A stretch of DNA of 64,000 nt, taken from contig JAMPDC010000001.1 in the NCBI GenBank assembly GCA_023665865.1, positions 959,896 through 1,023,895 of the forward strand, in the 5' to 3' direction. Each line of letters starts with the position of its first letter. Position 1 is the first letter of the stretch. The notes under the pieces were generated by a model that worked only from the letters and a program-made list of their open reading frames with translations, was not told the DNA's origin and ran no database searches. This document shows positions 20,258-28,945 of this stretch, piece after piece. The position numbers and the translations under genes were made by a program. The stretch is from Staphylococcus sp. (GTDB lineage Bacteria; Bacteroidota; Bacteroidia; Bacteroidales; Muribaculaceae).

Positions 20258-21118
20258 TCACTCAGCATCTTTCGGAGCCTGATCGATGAGATCGAGGAAC
20301 TGGTCGAGCTTGGGAGTGATGATGATCTCGGTGCGGCGGTTGCGCTGACGTCCGAGCTCCGAAGAGTTGTCGGCGATAGGATTAAACTCGCCGCGTCCGG
20401 CAGCTGTAAGGCGCGAGGGATTGATGCCGAAATCGTTCTGAAGCACCTGGACAATAGAACTTGCACGGAGGGCACTGAGATCCCAGTTGTTGCGGATGTT
20501 TGTACGGCTGATGGGCACAGGATCAGTGTTGCCTTCGACGAGCACGTCATAGTCACCATAGTCCTTGATGATCTTGGCGATCTTGCCGAGAGTCTCCATG
20601 GCACGGGCGTTGACCTCATAGCTACCCGACTGGAAGAGCATATTGTCGGCCAGCGAGATATAGACCACACCCTTGAGCACCTTGACGTTGACCTCCTGCA
20701 TCTCGTTGTTGTCGAGCGAACGGGTCAGCTTGGTTGTCAAGGCAAGGTTGAGCGAGTCAGACTTTGATTTGGCCTGCACGAGCTGCTTGATATAGCGGTT
20801 AGAGGCATTAATCTCGTCAACAAGCTTGGAAATGTTAACATTGCCCTGGGTATTCTGGCTGATACTGTTGTCAAGCGACTTCTGGAGAGCGGCATAGTTG
20901 CGTTTGAGCTCCTCATTGTTGGCCTTGGCCTGAGCGAGAAGAGTCTCGAGGCTCTTGCCGTTGGCACGGCTCTCGGCGAGGGCAACCTGCGAGGCGGTAT
21001 AGTCCTGCTTCAAAGCGTCGTGTTCTGTCTGAAGAGCCGCAAATTTCTTGTTGCTGACACATCCTGACAGCGCTATCAGCGCTGCCGCGCTTGCTAATGT
21101 AATGGCGCGTAGTCTCAT
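20258..21118 (-). CDS. OmpA-family lipoprotein, peptidoglycan-binding
   Basis: 286 residues. Signal and lipobox LIALSGC (Cys20) predict an outer-membrane lipoprotein. Residues about 25-125 form a long coiled coil (repeated Ala/Leu/Glu-rich heptads such as AALQTEHDALKQDY). The C-terminal OmpA domain has FQSGSYEVNARAMETLG, VEGNTDPVPIS, NWDLSALRAS and RRTEIII, the residues that hold meso-diaminopimelate in peptidoglycan. Role: linking outer membrane to cell wall. It precedes nothing on its strand; its upstream region holds a short AT palindrome. Confidence 0.93.
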   Translation of the reverse strand: MRLRAITLASAAALIALSGCVSNKKFAALQTEHDALKQDYTASQVALAESRANGKSLETLLAQAKANNEELKRNYAALQKSLDNSISQNTQGNVNISKLVDEINASNRYIKQLVQAKSKSDSLNLALTTKLTRSLDNNEMQEVNVKVLKGVVYISLADNMLFQSGSYEVNARAMETLGKIAKIIKDYGDYDVLVEGNTDPVPISRTNIRNNWDLSALRASSIVQVLQNDFGINPSRLTAAGRGEFNPIADNSSELGRQRNRRTEIIITPKLDQFLDLIDQAPKDAE

Positions 21119-21196
21119 AACTGTTAACGTTTTAAAAGAATTGATTGTATTTGATTATAATTTACGTATAGTCAATATCTCTATATTGATTAGAGT

Positions 21197-21209
21197 CGGC
21201 CCGGGGCCG
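21197..21209. other. GC-rich hairpin upstream of the OmpA-like gene
   Basis: CGGCC at 21197-21201 can pair with GGCCG at 21205-21209 with a three-base loop. No T run follows on either strand. It lies in the leader region of the OmpA-like gene; no function is assigned. Confidence 0.35.
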
Positions 21210-21228
21210 GAGGTTTAACAGCGTCAGC

Positions 21229-21246
21229 GAAAAAAAATTTTTTCGC
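21229..21246 (-). terminator. AT-rich palindrome after the 678-residue membrane protein gene
   Basis: GCGAAAAAAA paired with TTTTTTCGC just past the stop at 21256 gives a weak hairpin with a built-in T run on the minus strand. It is the only terminator-like element between this gene and the downstream OmpA-like gene. Confidence 0.45.
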
Positions 21247-21255
21247 CCGACACAA

Positions 21256-23292
21256 TCACTTGACAGGACGGGGAGTTTCGTTTTCTTTCTCGGCAGGACG
21301 GCGCTTGGCAAGATTGTCGGAGAAAACCTTGAGGTCTATAGCTCCGTTTTTGACAGCCGAACGCATGACGCGGCGGTTGCTCTGCTCGCTATACGAACCC
21401 TTGGCGCGCCAGATGAGGTCGACAAAAAGAAGAGCCTTCTCGTTGGTAGCACGTCCGCGCACAGCGAAATAGTCATTGTTGGCCACGGCATCAATATCGC
21501 CGGCCTGGATTGCCTCGATGAGCGACTTGCCCATACCGCTCTGCAACTTCGCCACTTCCCAGACGGGATATGAGTTGAGGTACTCGGCATCGGCCTGCTC
21601 TTCAGGCGTCATGGCGACCGGTGCAGGTGCCGCGTCAGCACCATCGCCACCTTCGGCCAGCTGCTCGGCCGGTGCGGGATCGTCGGCACTGCCGGTATAT
21701 TGCGGACCGAAAAGCAGATAGGCTCCGACAGCGAGGATCACTACAAGTCCGACCCACAGGAAGACCGAACGCTTCGAACGGCCACCGGATGGTGCGTCAT
21801 CCTCATCCATCGGATCGTCATCGCTGTCATAGTCCGGAGTCTGGATGGTGGGCTGCTCATAGCCCGGACGCTCCTCCTTTTCCTCACGCTTCTCAGATGT
21901 GGGCAGAGTCGTGTCGACCTTCGGACGCTCGGGCTTGTTATCTTCCGACACATTCTCAAACACCGGGGCCAGATGGGCCGGCTCCCCACCCTCCTCGCTG
22001 CTGCGCGAACTCTCGAAGTTGGGAGCCACGGGGCGGCTGGTGATGCGGACATCTACGTTGTAGACCTCGCTGTCATCCTGGGTGACCTGACGGTGGGCAC
22101 GGAAACCATGGAAGTTTCCGGAGTGTAGACGGTTGTATTCGGGAGTGTTCTTTTCAATGGAAATCTGCTGCTCAAACACTCGTCCGTCACCGAAGTCGAG
22201 ACGGAGTGTCACCCCCTGCTCCACCGGCTGCATCACCAGTTCCATCTCCTCGGTGACGAGCATCTCGGCAGCAGTCTTCTTGAGTTTGAGCGGACGATAG
22301 TTGTTGGACTGCACGATGATCTCCACATCGCTGTCATCCTTGACGTCCTTCTCAAGCAATTCGATGTAGGGATCCATCGTGTTGACCGAGCGGCCGTTGA
22401 TAGTTATGGTATAGCCCTTCAGAGGCCCACCCTTGGCCGAGAGCACCTTGACGGGGATACGGCGCTCAAAGCGGATGCCGGTCTGCGAGGCCGGACGCAC
22501 AGCTATCGTTGAGCCTTCATATTTGGTGTAGGCCGACGGAGTGCCGACAACCACCGTCTCCTTATGGGTGTTGAAACCCTCCTTGGAAAACGACAATTCC
22601 AGTCTGTCGCCGTCATAGACTTGCGTGCACGATGCACTCACACCCTCCGGACACACCACCGAATAGAGCTTGCGTATCGGAGCCGTCAGCCTCGGCATCT
22701 TGACCCCCGGACGGAGCGAGGTCGTGGCCGATACGACGATGATGCAGCGGTAGTCTCTATATTCGGGCTGCCCGGGGAAGGAGAAGATTGACTCGAGTTC
22801 CTGCTGGGAGATGAAAGTGCGGTAGGCTGCCTCGGCAAGCTGATGACCCTCTTCGGGCGCATGATATGTCCATGCGTCGAGTCTGACCGGCTCGTCGGTG
22901 ACAGCGGCCTGTAGACAAGCCTCTTCAACGCCCTCGTCAGTGAGATTATCCTCCTCGACAAATGTCTTCTTGAGATTGGAGAAGAGATTCATAAGCTGAC
23001 GGCCTGTCAGCGCACAGCCACTCTCGACGAGCACTGAGATCATCATATAGCCACGCTCGGGATTCACCGTATTGCGGGTGATGAGCGAGAAATAGTGGCC
23101 GAGAGGCGAAGACTGCAGGACATAGCACTCTGTCGCGTTGAGAAAACGCTTGATGGCCGCACCGGGCTCGACCATTGTCGAACTCCAGCGCGGATCAATG
23201 ACGCTTTCTGATGAGGGATATGAATAGATTGTCTGTGTGACTCCCTGGACCTCACCTCGGAGCGCCACATGGAGATATGAATATCGGGACAT
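21256..23292 (-). CDS. Uncharacterised single-pass membrane protein, 678 residues
   Basis: No family recognised with confidence. Residues 1-500 are soluble. The first 190 form a conserved-looking domain (RGEVQGVTQTIYSYPSSES, GHYFSLITRNTVN, GYMMISVLVESG, LFSNLKKTFVEED) and the next 200 are strand-rich, with repeated PEGV-type sandwich segments (VKVLSAKGGPLKGYTITING). An acidic low-complexity linker (about 425-500, SDDDPMDEDDAPSGG) precedes one TM helix (about 508-527). The remaining 148 residues are an acidic linker and a helical basic domain (VWEVAKLQSGMGKSLIEAI). The GTPase-associated GAP1-N family is a remote idea, not supported. It has a full promoter. Confidence 0.8.
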   Translation of the reverse strand: MSRYSYLHVALRGEVQGVTQTIYSYPSSESVIDPRWSSTMVEPGAAIKRFLNATECYVLQSSPLGHYFSLITRNTVNPERGYMMISVLVESGCALTGRQLMNLFSNLKKTFVEEDNLTDEGVEEACLQAAVTDEPVRLDAWTYHAPEEGHQLAEAAYRTFISQQELESIFSFPGQPEYRDYRCIIVVSATTSLRPGVKMPRLTAPIRKLYSVVCPEGVSASCTQVYDGDRLELSFSKEGFNTHKETVVVGTPSAYTKYEGSTIAVRPASQTGIRFERRIPVKVLSAKGGPLKGYTITINGRSVNTMDPYIELLEKDVKDDSDVEIIVQSNNYRPLKLKKTAAEMLVTEEMELVMQPVEQGVTLRLDFGDGRVFEQQISIEKNTPEYNRLHSGNFHGFRAHRQVTQDDSEVYNVDVRITSRPVAPNFESSRSSEEGGEPAHLAPVFENVSEDNKPERPKVDTTLPTSEKREEKEERPGYEQPTIQTPDYDSDDDPMDEDDAPSGGRSKRSVFLWVGLVVILAVGAYLLFGPQYTGSADDPAPAEQLAEGGDGADAAPAPVAMTPEEQADAEYLNSYPVWEVAKLQSGMGKSLIEAIQAGDIDAVANNDYFAVRGRATNEKALLFVDLIWRAKGSYSEQSNRRVMRSAVKNGAIDLKVFSDNLAKRRPAEKENETPRPVK

Positions 23293-23329
23293 AAAATTTT
23301 TTCAGCGTTTTGGGGAATGTAATCAACTA

Positions 23330-23360
23330 CAAAAGTAATAAAAATCTCCATGCCCGCAAA
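23330..23360 (-). promoter_or_regulatory. Promoter of the 678-residue membrane protein gene
   Basis: Minus strand: TTTG (23357-23360), 19-base spacer, TACTTTTG (23330-23337), leader about 33 bases. Confidence 0.8.
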
Positions 23361-23393
23361 ACCGCAGGATGACCTTAGTCAATTATGCCCGTC

Positions 23394-23654
23394 TCACCAT
23401 CCCCAGCCCGGACCACCGGGAGGAGGGCCGCCGGGACCACCCGGTCCGCCGGGAGGTGGTGGAGGAGGCGGTGTGGCCGGGCCTCCGATCGGGCCGGAGA
23501 TACCTAAGTCAATCCCAAATCCACCCGGTTGCGTGAAGTTGAAGTCTGTGCCGGTGCTCATCCAGAGACCTTCGCAGGAACTGAGAGCTCCCGAAAGTGA
23601 CAGTCCGACAGCGGCTGCCAGGCAAAGACGAAGTGTGTGCGTGTTCTTTTTCAT
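23394..23654 (-). CDS. Small Gly/Pro-rich lipoprotein
   Basis: 86 residues from ATG 23654. Signal with lipobox ALSSC (Cys27). The short mature part has GTDFNFTQPGGFGIDLGISGP, then a run of seven prolines and collagen-like GGPGGPGG repeats ending in GWGW. Low-complexity DNA (GGN/CCN repeats at 23400-23480) encodes the tail. Family not recognised; similar short lipoproteins with glycine/proline tails occur in Bacteroidales. It is the last gene of a minus-strand run, after the ZnuB-like permease. Confidence 0.65.
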   Translation of the reverse strand: MKKNTHTLRLCLAAAVGLSLSGALSSCEGLWMSTGTDFNFTQPGGFGIDLGISGPIGGPATPPPPPPPGGPGGPGGPPPGGPGWGW

Positions 23655-23745
23655 AGTCGGAGTGTCTTTGATGTTCATAAGTAATAACACTCCGCGGCTC
23701 AAAAGGTTAGCCGGCAGAAGGCGGTATTATTTCAAACGACAGCTT

Positions 23746-24549
23746 TCACCACTGACGTCTGAGAGTCGCCACGCGGGCCAGAATATAGGCCCCCGTCATC
23801 GTCAGGACTATCAGGGCAGAGCAGGGGACATCAATGACCGTGGCCAGCATCAGTCCCGCCACACTACAAGCGAGCGAAACAGTTATCGAGAGCAGCAGCA
23901 TCGACTTGAAACGATGGCAGAACATCTCAGCTATCATCTGTGGCAACGCGAGCATCGACATCAGCAGCATCACACCGACAAGACGGATAGTCAGGACTAT
24001 GCACACTGCCACCAGCACAGTCATCATCGTGGTGATGAAAGTCACCGGCAGATGGCGGACGGCGGCAAAGTCGGGATCAAAGGCGCAGATGACTATCTTG
24101 CGGAAGAAGCAGGCAAAAAAGATGAGCAGTATCACCGTGAATATCCCGAAAGCCCACAGATCGGACCGAGTGATCGTCAGTATATTGCCAAACAGGAAAG
24201 CATTCAGCTCAGGGACATAGCCTGGGGTGAGGAAGATGAAGAGGGTGCCGAGCGCCATGCCGAGCGCCCAGATGACGGCAATAGCGGAGTCCTCGCGCAC
24301 GCGGTGGTGCTTGGCCATCCACTGCACGCCGAGCGACGACGCCACAGCAAACACCGCTGCCATCGCCACTGGGTTAAGACCGAGAAAATATCCGAGGCCG
24401 AGCCCCCCGAAGCAGGCATGGGTGACACCACCGGAGATCGACACCAGGCGGCGGGTCACAATGTAGGTTCCTATTATAGCCGACGCAACACTCAGCAGGA
24501 GGATTCCTATCAGGGAGTTGCGAAAAAAATCATACGCAAGTATCTCCAC
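23746..24549 (-). CDS. Metal ABC transporter permease, ZnuB/MntB (ABC-3) family
   Basis: 267 residues with about eight TM segments, the membrane subunit of a zinc- or manganese-type ABC importer. Family features are FFRNSLIGILLLSVASAIIGTYIV at the start and RLVSISGGVTHACFGGLGLGYFLG, plus RLVGVMLLMSMLALPQMIA near the C-terminus. Start is GTG at 24549; no ATG exists near the N-terminus. No ATPase or substrate-binding protein gene is adjacent, so its partners must be elsewhere. A large antisense frame over this gene is only a shadow. Confidence 0.9.
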   Translation of the reverse strand: MEILAYDFFRNSLIGILLLSVASAIIGTYIVTRRLVSISGGVTHACFGGLGLGYFLGLNPVAMAAVFAVASSLGVQWMAKHHRVREDSAIAVIWALGMALGTLFIFLTPGYVPELNAFLFGNILTITRSDLWAFGIFTVILLIFFACFFRKIVICAFDPDFAAVRHLPVTFITTMMTVLVAVCIVLTIRLVGVMLLMSMLALPQMIAEMFCHRFKSMLLLSITVSLACSVAGLMLATVIDVPCSALIVLTMTGAYILARVATLRRQW

Positions 24550-24598
24550 TTCAACAAGCGATTAATTACAAGAGATTAGTTAAACGTCCAGATATCGT

Positions 24599-25006
24599 CT
24601 ACTGTTTATCGCCGGCAAGCATCAGCCACTCGTCGCGCAGCTGTCCGGGCATAGCGATGCCCCTTTGGGTGAGCGAGACTCCCCAGGGATAGACATCGGC
24701 GGGGAGAAGCGTGTAGAGCACCTCACGAAACTCCTCGATCTCACCGTCGGCATAGTCCTCCGGCTCTCGTCCGGCAAAACGGTCAAGCTCCTCATCGTCA
24801 AAATAGACTGGAGAGAGAGCAGGGGAGAGGCCCTTCTCACAGACGGCATGGAGACCGCAACACACCTCACTTTCAGCCTCATGAGGCAGAGTGGGGGAGT
24901 CGGATCCATCACTCCCCGACTTCACTTCCCCGTCGGGCCGATGGGTGAGATAGAGTATCAGGCCCGTCAGCAGCGTGACAGCCAATATGATCAGTGCACC
25001 AATCAC
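24599..25006 (-). CDS. Small single-TM protein with CCxxHxxC motif
   Basis: 135 residues. TM helix about 2-20, a polar Ser/Asp linker, then CCGLHAVC (Cys49, Cys50, His53, Cys56), a cluster that could bind a metal or a cofactor. The rest is acidic and helical (YFDDEELDRFAGREPEDYADG) with a LTQRGIAMPGQLRDEW C-terminus. Function unknown. It starts 12 bases after the aroA stop and precedes the ZnuB-like permease by 50 bases, so the three form one operon; a metal-related job is an inference from context. Confidence 0.78.
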   Translation of the reverse strand: MIGALIILAVTLLTGLILYLTHRPDGEVKSGSDGSDSPTLPHEAESEVCCGLHAVCEKGLSPALSPVYFDDEELDRFAGREPEDYADGEIEEFREVLYTLLPADVYPWGVSLTQRGIAMPGQLRDEWLMLAGDKQ

Positions 25007-25018
25007 AGTCGCAACCGT

Positions 25019-26281
25019 TTAAGAGACACCCGGGATGGCAGCATCTCCGTCGAGAATGATAAATCCGGCTTCACGGAGCTGTGTCCAGAAGCTGGGATAG
25101 GATTTGGCGACAACCTCCATGTCGTTTATGACGATACCTGGTATAAAGATAGAGATAGGCGCAAGACACATGGCCATGCGATGGTCGTCATACGTATCGA
25201 AACGGGGCAGGGTGGTGAAGGGGCAGCGCTGACCTTCCCATCCGAGCGCGCCGTTGCCTTCGGGCTGGAGCAGGATTCCGATTTTTGCAAGCTCGGTGGT
25301 TATTGCCGCCACGCGATCGGTCTCCTTGATGGCAAGGGTCGACAATCCGGTGAAATGGAAGGGAATACCAAGCATCGCACAGGTGACTATGGCATAAAGG
25401 GCAAGATCAGGGGTCTCCGAGAAGTCGACACGCAGACGGGCATCCTGATCGGGAGATGCGATGAGGTCTGAGCCGCCGTTCTCACCCTCCCACTCTGTGT
25501 CCACACCGAGACGGGCAAAGATGTCGGCCAGCTTGCGGTCTCCCTGACATGATTCCTGAGCCAGATTATCGATTGTGACGGCACCCGAAGAGATGGCCTC
25601 GATCTCATACCATGCGGCAGCCGAACTCCAGTCACCCTCGATCTTGAAATCATAGGGACTGTAGGTCTGGGGATGGATGGTGATGACATCCTCGAAATAG
25701 TCGCTCTCTATGCCGGCATCCTCCATCATCTTGAGAGTCATGAGGATATACGGACGCGAGACAGTCTCGCCAAGCAGCGACAGTTTCAGTCCCTCGGCCA
25801 TCGTGGGAGCTATCATGAGGAGTGCGGAGATGTATTGCGAGCTGACACTCGCATCGAGCGAGAGCTCCCCGCCCTTGAGTTTGCGGCCACGGATGCGCAG
25901 GGGAGGAAAGCCCTCCTCTCCGGCATACTCGATATCGGCGCCAAGCTCACGCAGGGCATCGACAAGCACACCGATGGGGCGGTGACGCATACGTTCGCTG
26001 CCGTCAAGCGTCACTTCGCAACCTTCCTTGACAGCATAATAGGCAGTCAGGAAGCGCATTGTCGTACCGGCAGGGCCGATATTGATATCTTTAGTGCCCG
26101 GAGGCGAAGCGAGAGCCTCGAGCATGGCGGCAGTGTCGTTGCACACGGCAAGTTCTTTCAACTGGGAGGCACCCGGAGTGAGGGCGTTTATGATGAGAGC
26201 GCGGTTGCTCATGCTTTTGGAGAGCGGAAGTGTCACTCGCGCTTCCAGGAAGCTGTCGGGGGGGAGAATTCTGAGGTTCAA
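25019..26281 (-). CDS. aroA: 3-phosphoshikimate 1-carboxyvinyltransferase (EPSP synthase)
   Basis: Sixth step of the shikimate pathway: transfers enolpyruvyl from PEP to shikimate-3-phosphate. Clear motifs: LPLSKSMSNRALI (substrate Lys/Ser), GPAGTTMRFLTAYYA, SSQYISALLM, and DTYDDHRMAM near the C-terminus. The frame has no ATG before the conserved region. I place the start at TTG 26281 (MNLRILPPDS), giving 420 residues; GTG 26383 is the alternative but would overlap the upstream gene by 47 bases and add 34 non-conserved residues. Part of the minus-strand operon from 27940 to about 23394. Confidence 0.93.
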   Translation of the reverse strand: MNLRILPPDSFLEARVTLPLSKSMSNRALIINALTPGASQLKELAVCNDTAAMLEALASPPGTKDINIGPAGTTMRFLTAYYAVKEGCEVTLDGSERMRHRPIGVLVDALRELGADIEYAGEEGFPPLRIRGRKLKGGELSLDASVSSQYISALLMIAPTMAEGLKLSLLGETVSRPYILMTLKMMEDAGIESDYFEDVITIHPQTYSPYDFKIEGDWSSAAAWYEIEAISSGAVTIDNLAQESCQGDRKLADIFARLGVDTEWEGENGGSDLIASPDQDARLRVDFSETPDLALYAIVTCAMLGIPFHFTGLSTLAIKETDRVAAITTELAKIGILLQPEGNGALGWEGQRCPFTTLPRFDTYDDHRMAMCLAPISIFIPGIVINDMEVVAKSYPSFWTQLREAGFIILDGDAAIPGVS

Positions 26282-26336
26282 ATCTATAGGATGGTTAATG
26301 AGTTTTTTTAATCTATATCTTGTAGTTTGATTCCGA

Positions 26337-26873
26337 TCACTGCCGTGGCGAGAACGATACGAGAATCGTGTTTGAGGCACCACGCCAGGGGAGAGTGCCG
26401 TAATATTTCTTACAGGTGATGGTGACCGGATGGCCCGTGCCCTGATACTGCTGGAGCTTGCGGGCTATGGAATCGTCGGGGATACTGAAATATATGTCAC
26501 GCGAATAGACCCGGCCTGTGTCTGCAAGCTGAGCCTCGCTGACCATCTCACCTTCAAATGTCTTGAAAATTATGCCCCGTTTCTCGACGAGAGTCACATA
26601 GCCTGTCACCTGCGACTCGGTGATGTAGGGGACAAAATAGCGTATCCCCACCGTGGCTGAAAGAGCAAGAAAGAGGATGAGGAAGAATATCACCCACCCT
26701 TTGCGGCTTTTTCGGCGGCGTGGAGCCGGAGACTGAGCTTGACCATCCCCGCTACTGAAGTCAAACGAGGGTGAAGTCTGCTGCGGACCGAACTGTGGAG
26801 CCTCGGCATCCGCCTCGGGATCATTCTTGAAATCGTGGAGAAAGTAATCCTTATCGCTGTCGTCTAAATTCAT
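26337..26873 (-). CDS. Uncharacterised single-TM protein
   Basis: 178 residues. An acidic, disordered N-terminus (residues 1-50) and a basic patch RRRKSRKG precede one TM helix (about 60-78). The extracytoplasmic domain is small and strand-rich (VTGYVTLVEKRGIIFKTFEGEM, YFSIPDDSIARKLQQYQGTGHPVTITCKKYYG). This gene is a conserved neighbour type in Bacteroidales but I cannot name its family. Its ATG overlaps the stop of the upstream flippase-like gene by four bases, so the two are translationally coupled. Confidence 0.8.
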   Translation of the reverse strand: MNLDDSDKDYFLHDFKNDPEADAEAPQFGPQQTSPSFDFSSGDGQAQSPAPRRRKSRKGWVIFFLILFLALSATVGIRYFVPYITESQVTGYVTLVEKRGIIFKTFEGEMVSEAQLADTGRVYSRDIYFSIPDDSIARKLQQYQGTGHPVTITCKKYYGTLPWRGASNTILVSFSPRQ

Positions 26874-27940
26874 TTTAGATTCTTCTTGTTACGGTGGTTC
26901 AACAAAGCTATGCACCCGAAGGTGAAGAGACCCTGGAGTATAAGCATGAGTGTCTGCACCCCCATGACCATATTGGCGAAGGTCAGCGCGTATTCATGCG
27001 TCAGCCCCGGGATGTCAGCCGAAAAGAGGCTGATACCGAATATCATGGCCCATTGATAGGGACCGATGCCGCCGTTTGACGGCACACCCATCGAGATACT
27101 CGTGAAAACAAAACATACGGCCAGCGCCGTCAGTCCGTGGACCGAAAGCATCTCTGCCGTCAGTGGGAATGAGCGCAGCATGCAATAGAGCGACAAGATG
27201 TAGCACCCCCACAGGCAGATTGTGTAAAGCAACCATCGACCTTTGCCGGGCATCGTGACAACTACTGCGAAACCCTTCCACAACCCATGCCAGATACGCT
27301 TGACGCTGACCACTATGCGATGGGTAGGGAACTTGACAAATAGCCAGACCACAGCTATCAGCGTAGCTATGACACATCCCCAGACCACCGGAGAGCCAAG
27401 AAGACCGAGTAGCTTGGCCACCATGCCGCCATTCTGTCCGAAATAGGCCGCAATCTGGGAGCCGGCCGGAATCAACGTCAGCAACAGGAGCAGAAACACG
27501 GTCAGAGTGTCAGTCAGACGGTCAGCTATCATCGAGCCGAAGACGGTGGTAAACGGTGCCTTCTCACGGGAAGCTATGTAGCCTGTACGCCACACCTCAC
27601 CGAGACGTGGGAAGACCAGATTGACAGAATATGTGCCGAGGATACTGAGCACAAGCTCAAAAAACGTCGGACGTATCGAAAGCGCGCTCAGCTGGATCTG
27701 CCAGCGCGCCGCACGGAAAATCTGGGCGAGAAACACAAAGAGAATGTTGAGACCAACCCACGCGAAATCACACTCCGAGCAGACAATCTCCCACATACGG
27801 CTCAGACTCATGCCATCGCCCCGAAACAGTAACCAACACAGACCCACCGAAATAACGAGAGGGACCCCGTATTTCAACAGGTAGACAAAAAAGCGCTTTC
27901 CGGCGCCACCCGATGTCTGACTGTCAGTCTTGCGTGCCAT
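26870..27940 (-). CDS. Lysylphosphatidylglycerol synthase TM-domain family protein (flippase-like, UPF0104)
   Basis: 356 residues from ATG 27940, about eight TM segments. Family signatures are FRAARWQIQL, SVNLVFPRLGEVWRTGYI, SMIADRLTDTLTVFLLLLL and GVPSNGGIGPYQWAMIFG. Members move or flip lipids or lipid-linked precursors; no soluble synthase domain is attached here, so the product is the transporter-type portion only. A TAACTTTG box (27969-27976) predicts a start of transcription near 27965, which argues for ATG 27940 over the Met at 27964. Confidence 0.87.
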   Translation of the reverse strand: MARKTDSQTSGGAGKRFFVYLLKYGVPLVISVGLCWLLFRGDGMSLSRMWEIVCSECDFAWVGLNILFVFLAQIFRAARWQIQLSALSIRPTFFELVLSILGTYSVNLVFPRLGEVWRTGYIASREKAPFTTVFGSMIADRLTDTLTVFLLLLLTLIPAGSQIAAYFGQNGGMVAKLLGLLGSPVVWGCVIATLIAVVWLFVKFPTHRIVVSVKRIWHGLWKGFAVVVTMPGKGRWLLYTICLWGCYILSLYCMLRSFPLTAEMLSVHGLTALAVCFVFTSISMGVPSNGGIGPYQWAMIFGISLFSADIPGLTHEYALTFANMVMGVQTLMLILQGLFTFGCIALLNHRNKKNLK

Positions 27941-27968
27941 AATAATCGTCAATGGAATCTTCAACTTA

Positions 27969-27976
27969 CAAAGTTA
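27969..27976 (-). promoter_or_regulatory. -7 box for the flippase-like/aroA operon
   Basis: The minus strand reads TAACTTTG, 29 bases before ATG 27940. No clear -33 box. Confidence 0.5.
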
Positions 27977-28045
27977 CAAACTTTTTCCAATAAATTATAG
28001 CCGCTGACTTAATAATTAAATATACAGTTTATATTCCTGCAAATA

Positions 28046-28945
28046 TCAATATTTCATCCTTATAGTTTTCAGGATAGCGATATCAGCTTTGATGCGAAGA
28101 ATGGCGTCGTAACTTTCGAAAGCCAATGATGATTTCAGAATATTCTGCTCAAAATCAACCCCACTCCCTCCACACAATTTTTTACCTATGGAAACCAATG
28201 AGTTATACAGACAATGACCACGGACATAGAGATAGACATTATCCTGCGTAAGTCCTTTTTGAGCGTAACGGGCCATCTCATCCTCCAGATTAAAATCGCA
28301 ACTCTCTGCAACCGACCCGGCAAGCTGAGTGACAGCAGAATCAAGACGGTTCAAAAATGCTCTGCCATTTTCAAGCTCGTCACCCTTACGATATTGCAAT
28401 GATATCAGAGTTTTGAACATGTCACGCGTGAAATCCGTCAGTCCGTTGCGTTCCTGATAGAGCATCAACAGAAAGGGGAGATATAGAATCCGGGAATAAT
28501 CATGCAAAAAACTCACGAAATCAAAATCCGTATCTCTCCCTGTCACTTCTTCAAAAGCCTCTTGGAGCCTCTCCGCGTAGGCATAATGATTTTCCCAAGA
28601 ATATGTATAGGTCTGCAATATACCATTTTGTGCTGATATATCCTCATCAAGCATATATCTCAAATCACTGTCTATGCAAATGAAGAATTTTTGTGAAAGG
28701 TAATTGCGATATTTCAGGCATTGTGTACAACCGGTTGTACTGCTGCCACTTTCGTTTGTAGTCGCACGCAAAAATTTGTAGCGTCCGGGACGATATTTTG
28801 AAATCAATCTACTCCAGAACTCTATGTCATCCTTATCTTCGACATGAACGACTGAATCCACACGATATAACAAAGTAGAGACAGCATGTCTTCTGGCAGC
28901 CGATTCAAAATAAGCCGATTTGCTATCATCCATCCCATCCATCAT
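28046..28945 (-). CDS. DUF4435 TOPRIM-type protein, AriB-like
   Basis: 299 residues. The DUF4435 N-terminus carries TOPRIM-like acidic residues: Glu36 in VHVEDKDD and Asp92/Asp94 in FICIDSDL; Cys73/Cys76 lie between. In the PARIS anti-phage system the AriB subunit is a DUF4435 protein released and activated by its ATPase partner; toxicity depends on the TOPRIM residues. Its ATG overlaps the stop of the ATPase gene by four bases. The gene is low in GC (my count on 28201-28260 is 23/60, against 34/60 at 27361-27420), which suggests transfer. Anti-phage function is inferred. Confidence 0.8.
   Translation of the reverse strand: MMDGMDDSKSAYFESAARRHAVSTLLYRVDSVVHVEDKDDIEFWSRLISKYRPGRYKFLRATTNESGSSTTGCTQCLKYRNYLSQKFFICIDSDLRYMLDEDISAQNGILQTYTYSWENHYAYAERLQEAFEEVTGRDTDFDFVSFLHDYSRILYLPFLLMLYQERNGLTDFTRDMFKTLISLQYRKGDELENGRAFLNRLDSAVTQLAGSVAESCDFNLEDEMARYAQKGLTQDNVYLYVRGHCLYNSLVSIGKKLCGGSGVDFEQNILKSSLAFESYDAILRIKADIAILKTIRMKY

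Noticed and set aside
23350-24579. Large plus-strand open frame (about 409 codons)
   Set aside because: It lies antisense to the ZnuB-like permease and the Gly/Pro lipoprotein, has charged low-complexity content (many His, Gln, Arg) and no domain. It is a shadow of the real minus-strand genes.
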